Under the pieces are notes generated by a model. That model was not told the origin of the DNA. It saw only the letters and a list, made by a program, of their open reading frames with translations, and did not search any database. The translations under genes were made by a program, and so were the position numbers. From NCBI RefSeq assembly GCF_000769405.2, contig NZ_CP053439.1:4014501-4078500 (forward strand): 64,000 nt of DNA, given 5' to 3'. Shown piece after piece: positions 45,701 through 54,641 of this stretch (positions are counted from its first letter, which is position 1; each line of letters starts with the position of its first letter). The stretch comes from Rhizobium brockwellii. GTDB taxonomy: Bacteria > Pseudomonadota > Alphaproteobacteria > Rhizobiales > Rhizobiaceae.

Positions 45701-48700
45701 CATCGCCAATGGTTTCGTTCCCGATCTCGCCGCCGAAGGCACGATTACAGGAAAAGTGACGGCGTCCGGCTCGCTGGCTGCCCCCACCGCAAATTTCGAT
45801 CTTGATTGGAAAAGTGCTGCCACGAGCCAAACAAAGCGCGTCGGCCTTGCCGATCTTGGCCTCAAGGCATCCGGAAAATTCGCCGACAGCAAACTCGATT
45901 TCGATACAGTGATCGGCGGCGCCAAAGGCCTCTCGCTGAAGGCGAACGGCAATGTCGCCATCACGGGCACGACGATCGGCAACGTCAAACTCGACGCCGC
46001 CCTGGTGAATGTTCCGGCAAATATCGCAAACAGTTTCGTCGCCGATCTCGCCGCCGAAGGCGCGATCTCCGGAAAAATCTCGGCCGCCGGGTCGCTTTCC
46101 GCCCCGAGTGCTGATTTCGATCTCAATTGGAAAGACGCAGCGACGAGCCACACGAAACGTGCCGGCCTTGCAGCGCTCGGGGTGACCGCATCGGGAAAAT
46201 TTGCCGACAACAAGCTTGATTTCAACGCGGCAGTCAGCGGCGACAAAGACCTCTCACTGAAAGCCATTGGCAATGTCGCATTGGCCGGTACGGCGATCGA
46301 CAGCATCAAGGTCGATGCCGAGATCGTCAAGCTTCCGGCCAGCCTGGCAAATGCCTTCGTTCCCGATCTGGCGGCCGGCGGCACGATATCCGGCACCATC
46401 TCCGCCGCCGGGACACCCGCCGCACCGAAAGCCGATTTCAAGCTCGACTGGACGGATGCTGCGACCAGCCATACGCGAAGCGCTCATCTCTCTGGCCTCG
46501 CGCTTGCCGCATCCGGACGCTTCGCCGACGACCGGCTCGATTTCGATGCCAATCTCGGCGGCCGGGACGGCCTCTCGCTGAAGGCAGCCGGCAACGTCGC
46601 GACATCAGGCACCTCGGTTAAAACCCTCGACGTCAAGGCCGATCTCGCCAACCTTCCGGCAGGCCTCGCCAACGGCTTCGTCCCGGGTCTTGCCGCCGAA
46701 GGCACCGTCTCGGGAACGGCATCCGCTTCTGGTGCGCTTCCGAAGCCGGCGGTCGATTTCAAGCTCGACTGGAAGAACGCCGCGACCGCCCAGACCAAGA
46801 GCAGCGGCCTTTCGGGCCTGAGCGCTGCAGCGTCCGGCAAGTTCGCCAACGACCGGGTCGATTTCGACGCCAATCTCGCCGGCAAGGACGGCGTGTTGGC
46901 CAAGGCGACGGGCGGCGTCACGATCGCGGGAACGGCCATCCGGGACCTTTCGATCAATGCCGATATCCCGGCGCTGCCAGCAAATATCGCAAATGCCTTC
47001 GTTCCCGGTCTCGGTGCCGAGGGCACGCTTTCGGCAAGCGCCATAACGTCGGGAACGCCGGCAAATCCGATCGTCGATTTCAAGCTCGATTGGAAGGATG
47101 CCGCGACCAGCCACACCAAGGCTGCCGGCCTGTCCCGCCTTGCGCTGGCGGCGACCGGGAAATATGCCGGTGACAGGCTGGATTTCGATGCCGCCCTCAA
47201 CGGCAGCGGCGGCATTGCGCTGAAAGCCACCGGCAATCTCGCCATCGCCGGCACGTCGATCAAGTCTCTTGATGTCACGGCGAATACCACCAATCTGCCG
47301 GCAGGCATCGCCAACGGCTTTGTTCCCGGCCTTGCAGCCGAGGGCGCGGTCTCGGCGACCGTAAAGGCCACCGGCGCGCTGTCGGCGCCCTCCGTCGACT
47401 TCAAGGTTGACTGGAAGAACGCGGCGACGAGCCAGACAAAAGGCGCCGGCCTTTCGCCGTTCAGCATCGGCGCATCGGGTAAACTTGCCGGAAATAGGCT
47501 GACGGTCGACACCAGCCTTGCCGGTGACGCCGGCATGTCGCTGAAGGGCGGCGGCAGCGTCGTCATCACAGGCAATCGCGCCATTGACATGCGTTTCAAC
47601 GGCAATCTTCCTTTCGCCGTGCTCGGCGCCCCGCTTGCGCAACAGGGCCTCGTCGCCGACGGCGTCGCCACCGTCAATCTCCAGATTGGCGGAACGGCCG
47701 CAGCACCCGTCATCAACGGCACTGTCTCGACCAATGGCGCAAAGCTCGTCGACGTTCGGCGCAATATGGCCGTCAACAATCTGACGGCAACCGTGACCTT
47801 CAATGGCAGCCAGGCCGTGATATCGCGCCTCACCGGCAGCCTCGGCGGCGGCGGCACGATTTCGGCCAGCGGCACCATCGGCATCCAGCCGGCCGGCGGC
47901 TTTCCAGCCGACATTTGGATCAAGCTCGACAAGGCCGTCTACGTCGATGGAACGCTTGTCGTCTCGACCGTCAATGGCACGGTCGGCCTGCGCGGGCCGA
48001 TCACCAATGCAACGCTGAGCGGCAAGCTCCGGCTGGACAAGACCTCGATCACAGTCCCGGAAAAATTACCGACCTCGCTCAGAGAAATCGACATCCGGCA
48101 TAAGAATGCTCCGCGCGCGGTGCTTGCGCAGTTGCGCGATGACGGCGAGCGCAAACCCGGCGAAAAATCCTCCGTGATCACGCTGGATCTCGAAATCGAC
48201 GCGCCCTCGCATATCTTCGTGCGCGGCCGCGGCATCGACGCCGAGCTCGGCGGCCGGGTGACCATCCGCGGCACAGCGGCTGCCCCCATCGTGACCGGTG
48301 GTTTCACCATGCGCCGCGGCCGCATGACCATTCTCAACCGTCGTCTGGATTTCTCCGACAAGAGCAGGATCACCTTCGCCGGCGACCTGACGCCGGCGCT
48401 CGATATGGAAGCGACCTCGGCCTCCGGCTCGACGACGCTGACCGTCGACGTCGCGGGCCTCGCAACCGACCCCGCGATCACCTTTTCCTCCTCGCCCCAG
48501 CTGCCGCAGGACGAAGTGCTGGCGCAGCTGATTTTCGGCCAGTCGATGTCGAAGCTCTCGCCGGTGCAGATCGCCCAGCTCGCCGACGCCGTCAGTCAGT
48601 TGGCCGGCAACCGCTCCACATCGCTTTTCGAAGGCCTGCGCAACCAGCTCGGTGTCGACGATTTCGACGTCAGCACCGATTCCAAGGGCCAGACGAGCGT

Positions 48701-48872
48701 CAGCGTCGGCCGCTATCTCAACGATCGCACCTATTTCGAATTGCAGCAGGGCGGTTCGGCCGGCGCCAAGGCGGTGATCAATCTCGATGTCGGCCGCGGC
48801 GTCAAGCTGCGCGGAGCGGCCGGGGGTAATGGTGCGGGCGAAGCCGGCGTTGTGTATGAACGCGAATACTGA
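42771..48872 (+). CDS. tamB: Translocation and assembly module protein TamB, very long
   Basis: A 2033-residue envelope-spanning protein. One N-terminal signal anchor (about residues 8-35), a long beta-taco region, and the conserved C-terminal TamB/DUF490 domain (about 1690-2033, ending VVYEREY). It moves lipids or outer-membrane proteins with TamA. Residues about 870-1600 hold seven tandem repeats of roughly 107 residues, each with LPA-(x)-ANxFVP and DFKLDWK-AATSxTK. Family members are often 1200-1500 residues, so the repeats account for the extra length. The frame is open upstream to 42657, overlapping tamA; ATG 42771 fits the family start. Confidence 0.93.
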   Translation: MQTLTKIVNWIVRLTGYAVGATLILAVVALAIFGFTSFGARIVTEKIASTLSNRDMTIEVREPQGLLTGGLRAAEISISDTRGVFAEIHGVAIDWNPLALLTGTFHAKRFEIEAINVLRKPVRTLPSRPQAENSGGFSLPIKVDVDRIALPDINLAAPVAGRAFALAAEGSLSANGDGGEAVVNVSRHAVPDARLAADIAYAPAENRLRLKAQLSEPKGGLLAGFLGLPDSPAVNIDLDGQGPISDWKGKLQAALDGQQRAAIEARHQITEDGLHHLDLKGGGDLSSLLPSAFRPLFAGQTNIDLATTFDNHGKIDIQTGNIATGSVVIAASGTLDPAGNNSLNANLLGTSGPVDFRWPLAEGEARFLISGLNLALTGDAQTARLNVSGSLDTATLPQANIGNIKLTAKSDAFNLAARSGSVQLRLVAGDTTFTEPNLNRAVQGPVTIASPLQISPSGIGFNGTTVESANINGGLNGSYRLADKALTGNLKLTISPAALPAAVTSKFDGPISLESQVVGTIPSKFALSNLVLKSGTLEAAGNVALDGGMLNADLSGRLPDIGKLIPGASGGAGYALRMGGELPAISVTANLKAPSLEMADRTLGNLNIDLSALADPKAPQGRIAATGTIDGQPIGINGNVTSQDGKISIPALTADIGGNRLTGNAEFSPSLESTAALTFDFPNVGLLAALGGQKAEGDLEGSLGVSSDGGKIALKLLATGGSIRRDTLAIVKPDIDVTVSDLKALAANGTVKAEEVSAGANRLAGLSLRFTKQQDHTDFDLDAAYDGNPVLAAGNVEAAGGTMHLNLDRFSASPRNIPIELAAPTQVAIGGGAASLDGLTLKTGAGSLTVTGSAGETLKLDADIRELPAALANGFVPNLSAGGTISGTIAVTGTPAAPVADFKLDWKDATTGQTKGAGLAPLAITAGGKFADNKLDFDTTVGSNDGLSLKAAGNVALADPKAPVLDVNADILNLPARIANGFVPDLAAEGTITGKVTASGSLAAPTANFDLDWKSAATSQTKRVGLADLGLKASGKFADSKLDFDTVIGGAKGLSLKANGNVAITGTTIGNVKLDAALVNVPANIANSFVADLAAEGAISGKISAAGSLSAPSADFDLNWKDAATSHTKRAGLAALGVTASGKFADNKLDFNAAVSGDKDLSLKAIGNVALAGTAIDSIKVDAEIVKLPASLANAFVPDLAAGGTISGTISAAGTPAAPKADFKLDWTDAATSHTRSAHLSGLALAASGRFADDRLDFDANLGGRDGLSLKAAGNVATSGTSVKTLDVKADLANLPAGLANGFVPGLAAEGTVSGTASASGALPKPAVDFKLDWKNAATAQTKSSGLSGLSAAASGKFANDRVDFDANLAGKDGVLAKATGGVTIAGTAIRDLSINADIPALPANIANAFVPGLGAEGTLSASAITSGTPANPIVDFKLDWKDAATSHTKAAGLSRLALAATGKYAGDRLDFDAALNGSGGIALKATGNLAIAGTSIKSLDVTANTTNLPAGIANGFVPGLAAEGAVSATVKATGALSAPSVDFKVDWKNAATSQTKGAGLSPFSIGASGKLAGNRLTVDTSLAGDAGMSLKGGGSVVITGNRAIDMRFNGNLPFAVLGAPLAQQGLVADGVATVNLQIGGTAAAPVINGTVSTNGAKLVDVRRNMAVNNLTATVTFNGSQAVISRLTGSLGGGGTISASGTIGIQPAGGFPADIWIKLDKAVYVDGTLVVSTVNGTVGLRGPITNATLSGKLRLDKTSITVPEKLPTSLREIDIRHKNAPRAVLAQLRDDGERKPGEKSSVITLDLEIDAPSHIFVRGRGIDAELGGRVTIRGTAAAPIVTGGFTMRRGRMTILNRRLDFSDKSRITFAGDLTPALDMEATSASGSTTLTVDVAGLATDPAITFSSSPQLPQDEVLAQLIFGQSMSKLSPVQIAQLADAVSQLAGNRSTSLFEGLRNQLGVDDFDVSTDSKGQTSVSVGRYLNDRTYFELQQGGSAGAKAVINLDVGRGVKLRGAAGGNGAGEAGVVYEREY
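45340..47570 (+). repeat. Tandem repeats of about 320 bp inside tamB
   Basis: Seven units start with a Leu-Pro-Ala motif and ANGFVP/ANAFVP near 45388, 45705, 46023, 46347, 46669, 46987 and 47308. Each unit includes an SGT/AAG linker, DFKLDWK, AATSxTK and a DFDA-type strand. The units differ in sequence, so they are old duplications; copy number may vary between strains. Confidence 0.75.
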
Positions 48873-48934
48873 TGCATCTCGCCCTAAGCTGTGCAGCAGC
48901 TTTGGAAGACGGCACGGACAAGCTTTAAGCCGGC

Positions 48935-49372
48935 TTAGAAGCCAGTCTTGCTCGTTTTGAGAAGGATATTGGTCTCGGTCGAATTGATGCCGTTGACCAG
49001 CCGGATGCGACGCAGCGTCTCGTCGAAGGAGGCAAGGTCGCGATCCTCGAGCTCGGCGACGAAATCCCATTTGCCATTGGTGCTGTGCAGCGCGCGCACC
49101 TGCGGCAGGCCCCGCAACTGATCGGCCACCCTGTCGGCGAGCTTGCCAAGCACCTCGATCATCACGATGGCGCGCACGCCGGCGGAGCGCGTCTCATGAC
49201 CGGTGCGGATGGTGAAGCCGACGATGGTGCCGCTGGCCACCAGCCGGTCGATTCGGGCGGCAACGGTTGCCCGCGATGCGCCCGTCATCGCCGCAAGCGA
49301 AGAGATGGAAATCCGAGCGTTATGGCGAAGTGCACTCAGAAGTTCAGTGTCGAGATCATCCACGCTGATCAC
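48935..49372 (-). CDS. Lrp/AsnC-family regulator, probably of arginine catabolism
   Basis: A 145-residue protein: N-terminal HTH (DLDTELLSALRHNARISISSLAAMTGASRATVAARIDRLVASGTI) and a C-terminal AsnC/RAM ligand domain (about 65-140). It is divergent from the arginase gene, with 124 bases between, so it likely controls rocF-rocD in response to arginine or ornithine. The ligand is inferred. Confidence 0.92.
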   Translation of the reverse strand: MISVDDLDTELLSALRHNARISISSLAAMTGASRATVAARIDRLVASGTIVGFTIRTGHETRSAGVRAIVMIEVLGKLADRVADQLRGLPQVRALHSTNGKWDFVAELEDRDLASFDETLRRIRLVNGINSTETNILLKTSKTGF

Positions 49373-49496
49373 TTTGTCAAAATATGTTTATCAATCTGCG
49401 CAATCATAATCCATTTCTGACACTTTTCCATCTTTTTGCCGCCAGCCCTTTATCCCACTATCGGTCGAAACAGGCCTCAACACGGAGCCCTCCAAA

Positions 49497-50432
49497 ATGA
49501 ATACCCACTCGCGATCTGTCACCCTCATCGGCGCGCCGCTGGAAGAAGGCTCCGGCCGCAGAGGGGCTGCCATGGGCCCTGCGGCCCTGCGCATTGCCGG
49601 CGTCGACCAGACGCTGATCGAGCTTGGCCATGACGTCGCCGATCTTGGCGATCTCAGGATCGTGCCGGCGATGGACCTGCCGAACCACCCGAAGGCTCAC
49701 AATCTGAGGATCGTCGGTGCCTTCACCCGCGCACTCGAAAGCAGCGTCCACGACGTCGCCGCCTCCGGGCGTTTTCCGCTGATTCTTGGCGGCGACCACA
49801 GCCTTTCCATGGGCAGCGTCTCCGGCATGGCCCGTTATGCCGCCAGCAAAGATCGCCCTCTCTTCGTCCTCTGGCTCGATGCCCATGCCGATTTCAACTC
49901 TCCGGCGACATCGCCCTCCGGCAATATTCACGGCATGCCCGTCGCCTTCTTCTGCGGCGAGGCCGAGTTCGCCGAGATCCTGCCGAAGGGCCGTCCGTTC
50001 GTCGATCCGAAGAATGTCTTCCAAGTCGGCATCCGTTCGGTCGATGCGCGCGAGCGCGAGGAAATCCACGAACACGGCGTCAACGTCTTCGATATGCGCG
50101 CGATCGACGAGCAGGGCATCGGCGCCATCATGCGTGAGATACTCGATGTCGTCACCAAGGCGAACGGCCTGCTGCACGTCAGCCTCGACCTCGATTTCCT
50201 CGATCCCGAGATTGCGCCCGGCGTCGGCACGACGGTCCCCGGCGGCGCGACCTTTCGCGAGGCGCATCTGGTGATGGAAATGCTTTCGGACAGCGGCCTC
50301 GTCTCGTCGCTCGATCTCGTCGAACTCAATCCGTTTCTCGACGATCGCGGCAAGAGCGCCCGCATCCTGGTGGAGCTGACGGCAAGCCTCTTCGGCCGCC
50401 GCATCTTCGATCGTCCGACACGCGCCGCGTAA
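49497..50432 (+). CDS. rocF: Arginase
   Basis: A 311-residue Mn-dependent ureohydrolase hydrolysing L-arginine to ornithine and urea. Metal-ligand motifs GGDHSLSMGS, WLDAHADFN (Asp-x-His-x-Asp) and SLDLDFLDP are intact. It starts at MNTHSRSVTLIGAP. Followed by rocD, which consumes the ornithine. Its TAA stop abuts a RIME-like palindrome. Confidence 0.95.
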   Translation: MNTHSRSVTLIGAPLEEGSGRRGAAMGPAALRIAGVDQTLIELGHDVADLGDLRIVPAMDLPNHPKAHNLRIVGAFTRALESSVHDVAASGRFPLILGGDHSLSMGSVSGMARYAASKDRPLFVLWLDAHADFNSPATSPSGNIHGMPVAFFCGEAEFAEILPKGRPFVDPKNVFQVGIRSVDAREREEIHEHGVNVFDMRAIDEQGIGAIMREILDVVTKANGLLHVSLDLDFLDPEIAPGVGTTVPGGATFREAHLVMEMLSDSGLVSSLDLVELNPFLDDRGKSARILVELTASLFGRRIFDRPTRAA

Positions 50433-50480
50433 GAGCATGTCGAGCAAAAGTGTGCAGCGGTTTTGCGATTACGACATGCG
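50433..50480. repeat. RIME-like single palindrome, copy 3
   Basis: Outer arms gcatgtcg (50435-50442) and cgacatgc (50472-50479), inner arms gcaaaa (50444-50449) and ttttgc (50461-50466). It resembles palindrome 1 of the two complete elements (gagcatg...aagtgtg...), but the second palindrome is absent. It lies between rocF and rocD. Confidence 0.6.
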
Positions 50481-50508
50481 TTGAAATAAGATTAGAGGGA
50501 GAACGGCC

Positions 50509-51708
50509 ATGAACACTTCGGAAAAACTGATTGCCACGGAACAACGGCTCGGCGCCCATAACTACAAGCCGCTCGACGTGGTGCTGACGCGTGGCGAAGG
50601 TGTTTATGTCTGGGATACCGACGGCAACCGGTATCTCGATTGCCTATCGGCCTATTCCGCCGTCAACCAGGGCCATTGTCATCCGAAGATCCTCGCCGCC
50701 ATGGTCGAGCAGGCGGGCAGGTTGACGCTCACTTCCCGCGCCTTCCGCAACGATCAGCTCGCCTATCTCTACGAAGAGCTTGCGGCTCTCACCGGCTCGC
50801 ACAAGATCCTGCCGATGAATTCCGGCGCCGAAGCGGTGGAGACCGCCATCAAGGCAGTGCGCAAATGGGGCTACGAGGTCAAGGGCGTGCCGGAGGGCAA
50901 GGCGGAGATCATCGTCTGCGCCGATAATTTCCATGGCCGGACGCTGAGCATCATCAGTTTCTCCACAGATCCCGAGGCCCGCACGGGCTTCGGCCCCTAT
51001 ACGTCGGGCTTCCGCATCATTCCCTTCGGCGATGCCGAGGCTTTCGCCGCCGCGATCAATGCCAATACGGTGGCCGCCCTGATCGAGCCGATCCAGGGGG
51101 AAGCCGGCGTCATCATTCCGCCGGCGGGTTATTTCACGCGCATCCGCGAGCTCTGCACGGCAAACAACGTCACTCTTATCCTCGATGAGATCCAGACCGG
51201 CCTCGGCCGTACCGGCAAGCTGCTGGCGGAGGAACACGAAGGCATCGAGGCCGACGTGACGCTGATCGGCAAGGCGCTGTCCGGCGGTTTCTATCCCGTC
51301 TCGGCCGTGCTTTCGAATTCCGAAGTCTTGGGCGTGCTGAAACCCGGCCAGCACGGCTCGACATTCGGCGGCAATCCACTCGCCTGCGCGGTGGCGCGTA
51401 CCGCACTCAAGGTGCTGACCGAAGAGGGCATGATCGAGAACGCCGCCGTTATGGGCGACTATTTCCTCGAAGGCCTCAGATCGATCCGTTCGAACATCGT
51501 CAGGGACGTACGCGGCCGTGGCCTGATGATGGCCGTCGAGCTGGAACCCGAAGCCGGCGGCGCACGGCAATATTGCCATGTGCTGAAAGAGCGCGGCCTT
51601 CTCGCCAAGGATACCCACGAGCATACGATTCGCCTCGCTCCTCCACTGGTCATATCAAGAGAGCAGGTGGATTGGGCCGTCTCGCAGATTGAAAGGACGA
51701 TAGGCTGA
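50509..51708 (+). CDS. rocD: Ornithine--oxo-acid transaminase
   Basis: A 399-residue class III PLP aminotransferase converting ornithine to glutamate-semialdehyde. The PLP lysine is in [33 protein letters not shown] and [19 protein letters not shown] are typical of RocD. GGAGA precedes the ATG. With rocF it makes a two-step arginine degradation path to glutamate, under the divergent Lrp-type regulator. Confidence 0.96.
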   Translation: MNTSEKLIATEQRLGAHNYKPLDVVLTRGEGVYVWDTDGNRYLDCLSAYSAVNQGHCHPKILAAMVEQAGRLTLTSRAFRNDQLAYLYEELAALTGSHKILPMNSGAEAVETAIKAVRKWGYEVKGVPEGKAEIIVCADNFHGRTLSIISFSTDPEARTGFGPYTSGFRIIPFGDAEAFAAAINANTVAALIEPIQGEAGVIIPPAGYFTRIRELCTANNVTLILDEIQTGLGRTGKLLAEEHEGIEADVTLIGKALSGGFYPVSAVLSNSEVLGVLKPGQHGSTFGGNPLACAVARTALKVLTEEGMIENAAVMGDYFLEGLRSIRSNIVRDVRGRGLMMAVELEPEAGGARQYCHVLKERGLLAKDTHEHTIRLAPPLVISREQVDWAVSQIERTIG

Positions 51709-52009
51709 GTAAATCGTCGAGATTCTTCTTCACCATCCCGAATAAGCCGGGACGATCCTGAATGCGCAAATTATCGGCTTGAGGAGATCGGCAGCAAAAC
51801 TGCCTGGCTTTCATTCGAGTTTAAAAACCTTTGTAATATCGTCGCCCAATTTAGATTTGGGCAACACTCTTTCGCTAATGTCGTCGAGATAACCGTAACG
51901 ATGCTTCGCCGAGCGCAAAGCCATCGCGTGGTATGAAGGCAAAGCTTGGCCGCGCCAATGGTGGCGCATCCGCTTCTGCCCTGGCTTACGACAGTTGGGA
52001 AAAATTCTA
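51709..52009. other. Intergenic region rocD-cheW
   Basis: About 300 bases. Only fragments antisense to cheW are open. No repeat or RNA gene was recognised; it probably contains the cheW promoter. Confidence 0.4.
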
Positions 52010-52486
52010 ATGGCCACGATCAATTCGACTAACTTCAGCGGCGATACGCTCGAAATTATTGCCTTCCGCCTGCATGACCAGGAATTCTGCGTCAAGACCA
52101 CGACCATCCGCGAAATCCGCGGCTGGGCGCCGTCGACACCGATCCCGCATGCCCCGGCCGATGTCATCGGTGTCATGAACCTGCGCGGCTCGGTGATCCC
52201 GATCATCGATCTTGCTTTCAAGCTCGGCATGAAGAGCACGGTCGCCAACGAACGCAGCGCCATCGTCGTCGCCGAAGTTCATAGCATGGTCATCGGCATG
52301 CTTGTCGACCGCGTTTCGGACATTCTCACCATCTCGTCCAGCCAGGTCCAGCCGGTGCCTGAAGTGACCGCCTCCTTCGACCGCGCCTATTGCGAAGGCA
52401 TCATCGCTTCGGAAAATGGCATGATCTGCTTCCTGAACCTCGCCAAGATGTTCAAGGAAAACGAGACGGATGAACTGGCCGCCTGA
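52010..52486 (+). CDS. cheW: Chemotaxis coupling protein CheW
   Basis: A 158-residue single-domain CheW (about residues 12-150): IIAFRLHDQEFCVKTTTIREIRGW, VIGVMNLRGSVIPIIDLAFKLGM and GMLVDRVSDILTI are signature strands. It links chemoreceptors to CheA. The ATG at 52010 follows GGGAAAAATTCTA. It is separated from the receptor gene by a terminator, so it may be expressed independently. Confidence 0.95.
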   Translation: MATINSTNFSGDTLEIIAFRLHDQEFCVKTTTIREIRGWAPSTPIPHAPADVIGVMNLRGSVIPIIDLAFKLGMKSTVANERSAIVVAEVHSMVIGMLVDRVSDILTISSSQVQPVPEVTASFDRAYCEGIIASENGMICFLNLAKMFKENETDELAA

Positions 52487-52512
52487 TTCGGACAATACAA
52501 TCGAATGATGGA

Positions 52513-52540
52513 AACCGCCCGCTTCGGGCGGTTTTTTGTT
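52513..52540 (+). terminator. Rho-independent terminator after cheW
   Basis: GC-rich hairpin (aaccgccc at 52513-52520 with gggcggtt) followed by a run of T residues. Confidence 0.9.
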
Positions 52541-52775
52541 GCGCCGTCATAAGCAGATTTCAACAGCTCATTTTTTCGGCTCTGATGTTGAATATTAGCG
52601 ATGCCTTATACCGGATATTAACCATACTTCGTCAGCATGAATTACGAAGCATAAGGACGACACGTTCCCCGATAGACGTGAAAAATAGCCGGTTATCGGC
52701 TGTCTTCCCGGCGCCGGTATTTCTCGCCCGACCGGCTTCGCCTTACCAGTCGTAGCAGCATAAGCTGCTCATCTC

Positions 52776-54548
52776 ATGGGGACGAGAATGTTTGGCCTAT
52801 CTACCGATTCGAAATATGTTCTCAATGCCATTTCCAAATCGCAGGCGATCATCGAATTCGATCTCAAAGGAAATATCCTCAGGGCGAACGAGAATTTCTG
52901 CAACGCGCTTGGTTATCGCCTAGACGAGATCGTCGGCAAGCATCACAGCATGTTCTGCGAGACGGCCTATACGGCAACCCCGGAATATCGCGCCTTCTGG
53001 GCACGGCTCGGCCGTGGAGAATATGATGCCGGTGTTTATAAGCGCCTTGCCAAGGGCAACAGCGAGATATGGATCCAGGCTTCCTACAATCCTGTTTTCA
53101 AAGGCGGAAAGCCATACAAGGTGGTGAAATTCGCCGCCGATATCACTGCCGCCAAGAAGCAGGCGGTCGAGGATTCCGGCAAGCTGCAGGCGATCTCGCG
53201 CTCGCAGGCAGTGATTGAATTCACCCCGAAGGGTGAGATCCTGACCGCGAATGAGAATTTCTGCAAAGCCATGGGATATTCGCTGGCCGAGATCACCGGC
53301 AAGCATCACAGCATATTCTGCGATCCGGCCTATACGCGCACCGAGGATTACAGCAGCTTCTGGCGGCGTCTTGCCAATGGCGAATTCATCGCCAACGAAT
53401 TCGTTCGCTTCGGTAAGGGCGGCCGCGAAATCTGGATCCAGGCGGCCTATAACCCGATCGTCGATGCCGACGGCAAGGTCTACAAGGTCGTGAAGTTCGC
53501 AACCGATGTCACCCCGCGCATGAGCGCGATTTCTCTGCTCGGCGGCGCGCTGCGTCAGCTGTCCGAAGGTGATCTGACAAGGACGGTGGACACGCCCTTC
53601 GTCCCGTCGATGGAACAATTGCGTCACGATTTCAACACCGCGATCAAAGGTCTTGCCGAGACGATGAAGACGATCGGCGAGAATGCCAGTGCGATCGCCA
53701 GCGGCTCACACGAGATTGGCTCATCGGCGGATTCCTTCTCCAAGCGGACGGAACAGCAAGCCGCATCGATCGAAGAGACGGCCGCCGCGCTGGAAGAGAT
53801 CACCACCACCGTCAACGATTCCAGCCGTCGCGCCGATGAGGCCGGGCGCCTCGTCGCCATGACCAAACAGGGCGCCGAACAATCCGGTGTCGTGGTCCGC
53901 AATGCCGTCGCCGCCATGGGCCAGATCGAACAGTCCTCCCGCGAGATCACCAACATCATCGGTGTCATCGACGATATCGCCTTCCAGACCAACTTGCTGG
54001 CATTGAATGCCGGCGTCGAGGCGGCCCGCGCCGGCGAAGCCGGCAAGGGCTTCGCCGTGGTGGCCCAGGAGGTGCGGGAGCTCGCCCAGCGCTCCGCCAC
54101 CGCCGCCAAGGAGATCAAGGCGCTGATCAACACGTCGGGCGAGCATGTCAGGAACGGCGTCGGCCTGGTCGGTCAGACGGGCAAGGCGCTCGAGGAGATC
54201 GTAACCCAGGTCGGCGATATCGACGGCAACGTCGTCGCCATCGTCGAAGCCTCCAGGGAGCAGGCAACCGGCCTCAAGGAAATCAACCAGGCCGTCAATA
54301 CGCTGGACCAGGCAACCCAGCAGAATGCCGCGATGGTCGAGGAAAGTACCGCCGCCAGCCATAGCCTTGCCAAGGAAGCCGAAACGCTGCGTGTCCTGCT
54401 GACGAGGTTCCGTCTGCCAGGCCAGACCCAGACCGCCGGCAGGCATGAGGCAAGACAGACAGGCTCACCGGCGCTGCATCTCGTTTCACGTGTCGCGAAG
54501 GCGCAGGGCGCCGCCGCAGCAACCGCCCAGAGCTGGGAAGAGTTCTGA
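52776..54548 (+). CDS. Soluble methyl-accepting chemotaxis protein with two PAS domains
   Basis: A 590-residue receptor without transmembrane segments. Two PAS domains lie at about residues 15-125 and 135-250, both with the same [10 protein letters not shown] / [18 protein letters not shown] / KHHSIFCD and WIQAxYNP motifs, so one arose by duplication. A short HAMP-like stretch (about 255-300) and the MCP signalling hairpin ([22 protein letters not shown]) follow. The C-terminus is SWEEF, a WxxF pentapeptide for CheR/CheB docking. PAS pockets may bind heme or flavin, giving redox/oxygen taxis; the cofactor is not determinable. A second ATG at 52788 is possible. Confidence 0.93.
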   Translation: MGTRMFGLSTDSKYVLNAISKSQAIIEFDLKGNILRANENFCNALGYRLDEIVGKHHSMFCETAYTATPEYRAFWARLGRGEYDAGVYKRLAKGNSEIWIQASYNPVFKGGKPYKVVKFAADITAAKKQAVEDSGKLQAISRSQAVIEFTPKGEILTANENFCKAMGYSLAEITGKHHSIFCDPAYTRTEDYSSFWRRLANGEFIANEFVRFGKGGREIWIQAAYNPIVDADGKVYKVVKFATDVTPRMSAISLLGGALRQLSEGDLTRTVDTPFVPSMEQLRHDFNTAIKGLAETMKTIGENASAIASGSHEIGSSADSFSKRTEQQAASIEETAAALEEITTTVNDSSRRADEAGRLVAMTKQGAEQSGVVVRNAVAAMGQIEQSSREITNIIGVIDDIAFQTNLLALNAGVEAARAGEAGKGFAVVAQEVRELAQRSATAAKEIKALINTSGEHVRNGVGLVGQTGKALEEIVTQVGDIDGNVVAIVEASREQATGLKEINQAVNTLDQATQQNAAMVEESTAASHSLAKEAETLRVLLTRFRLPGQTQTAGRHEARQTGSPALHLVSRVAKAQGAAAATAQSWEEF

Positions 54549-54601
54549 ACCATGCCGGTACAAGGTGGCACCTTGACCGGATTGCGCTGTATACGACGAT
54601 A

Positions 54602-54636
54602 AAGCGCGCCGCATGAAACCCATGCGACGCGCTTTG
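54602..54636. terminator. Bidirectional terminator between receptor and MFS genes
   Basis: A 15-nt arm pair (aaagcgcgccgcatg at 54602-54616 and catgcgacgcgcttt at 54622-54636) with one C-A mismatch. A/T at each end serves both convergent genes. Confidence 0.75.
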
Positions 54637-54641
54637 ATGGC

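Noticed and set aside
43122..48481. Several long minus-strand frames opposite tamB
   Set aside because: They mirror the tandem repeats of tamB and have no ribosome sites or families.
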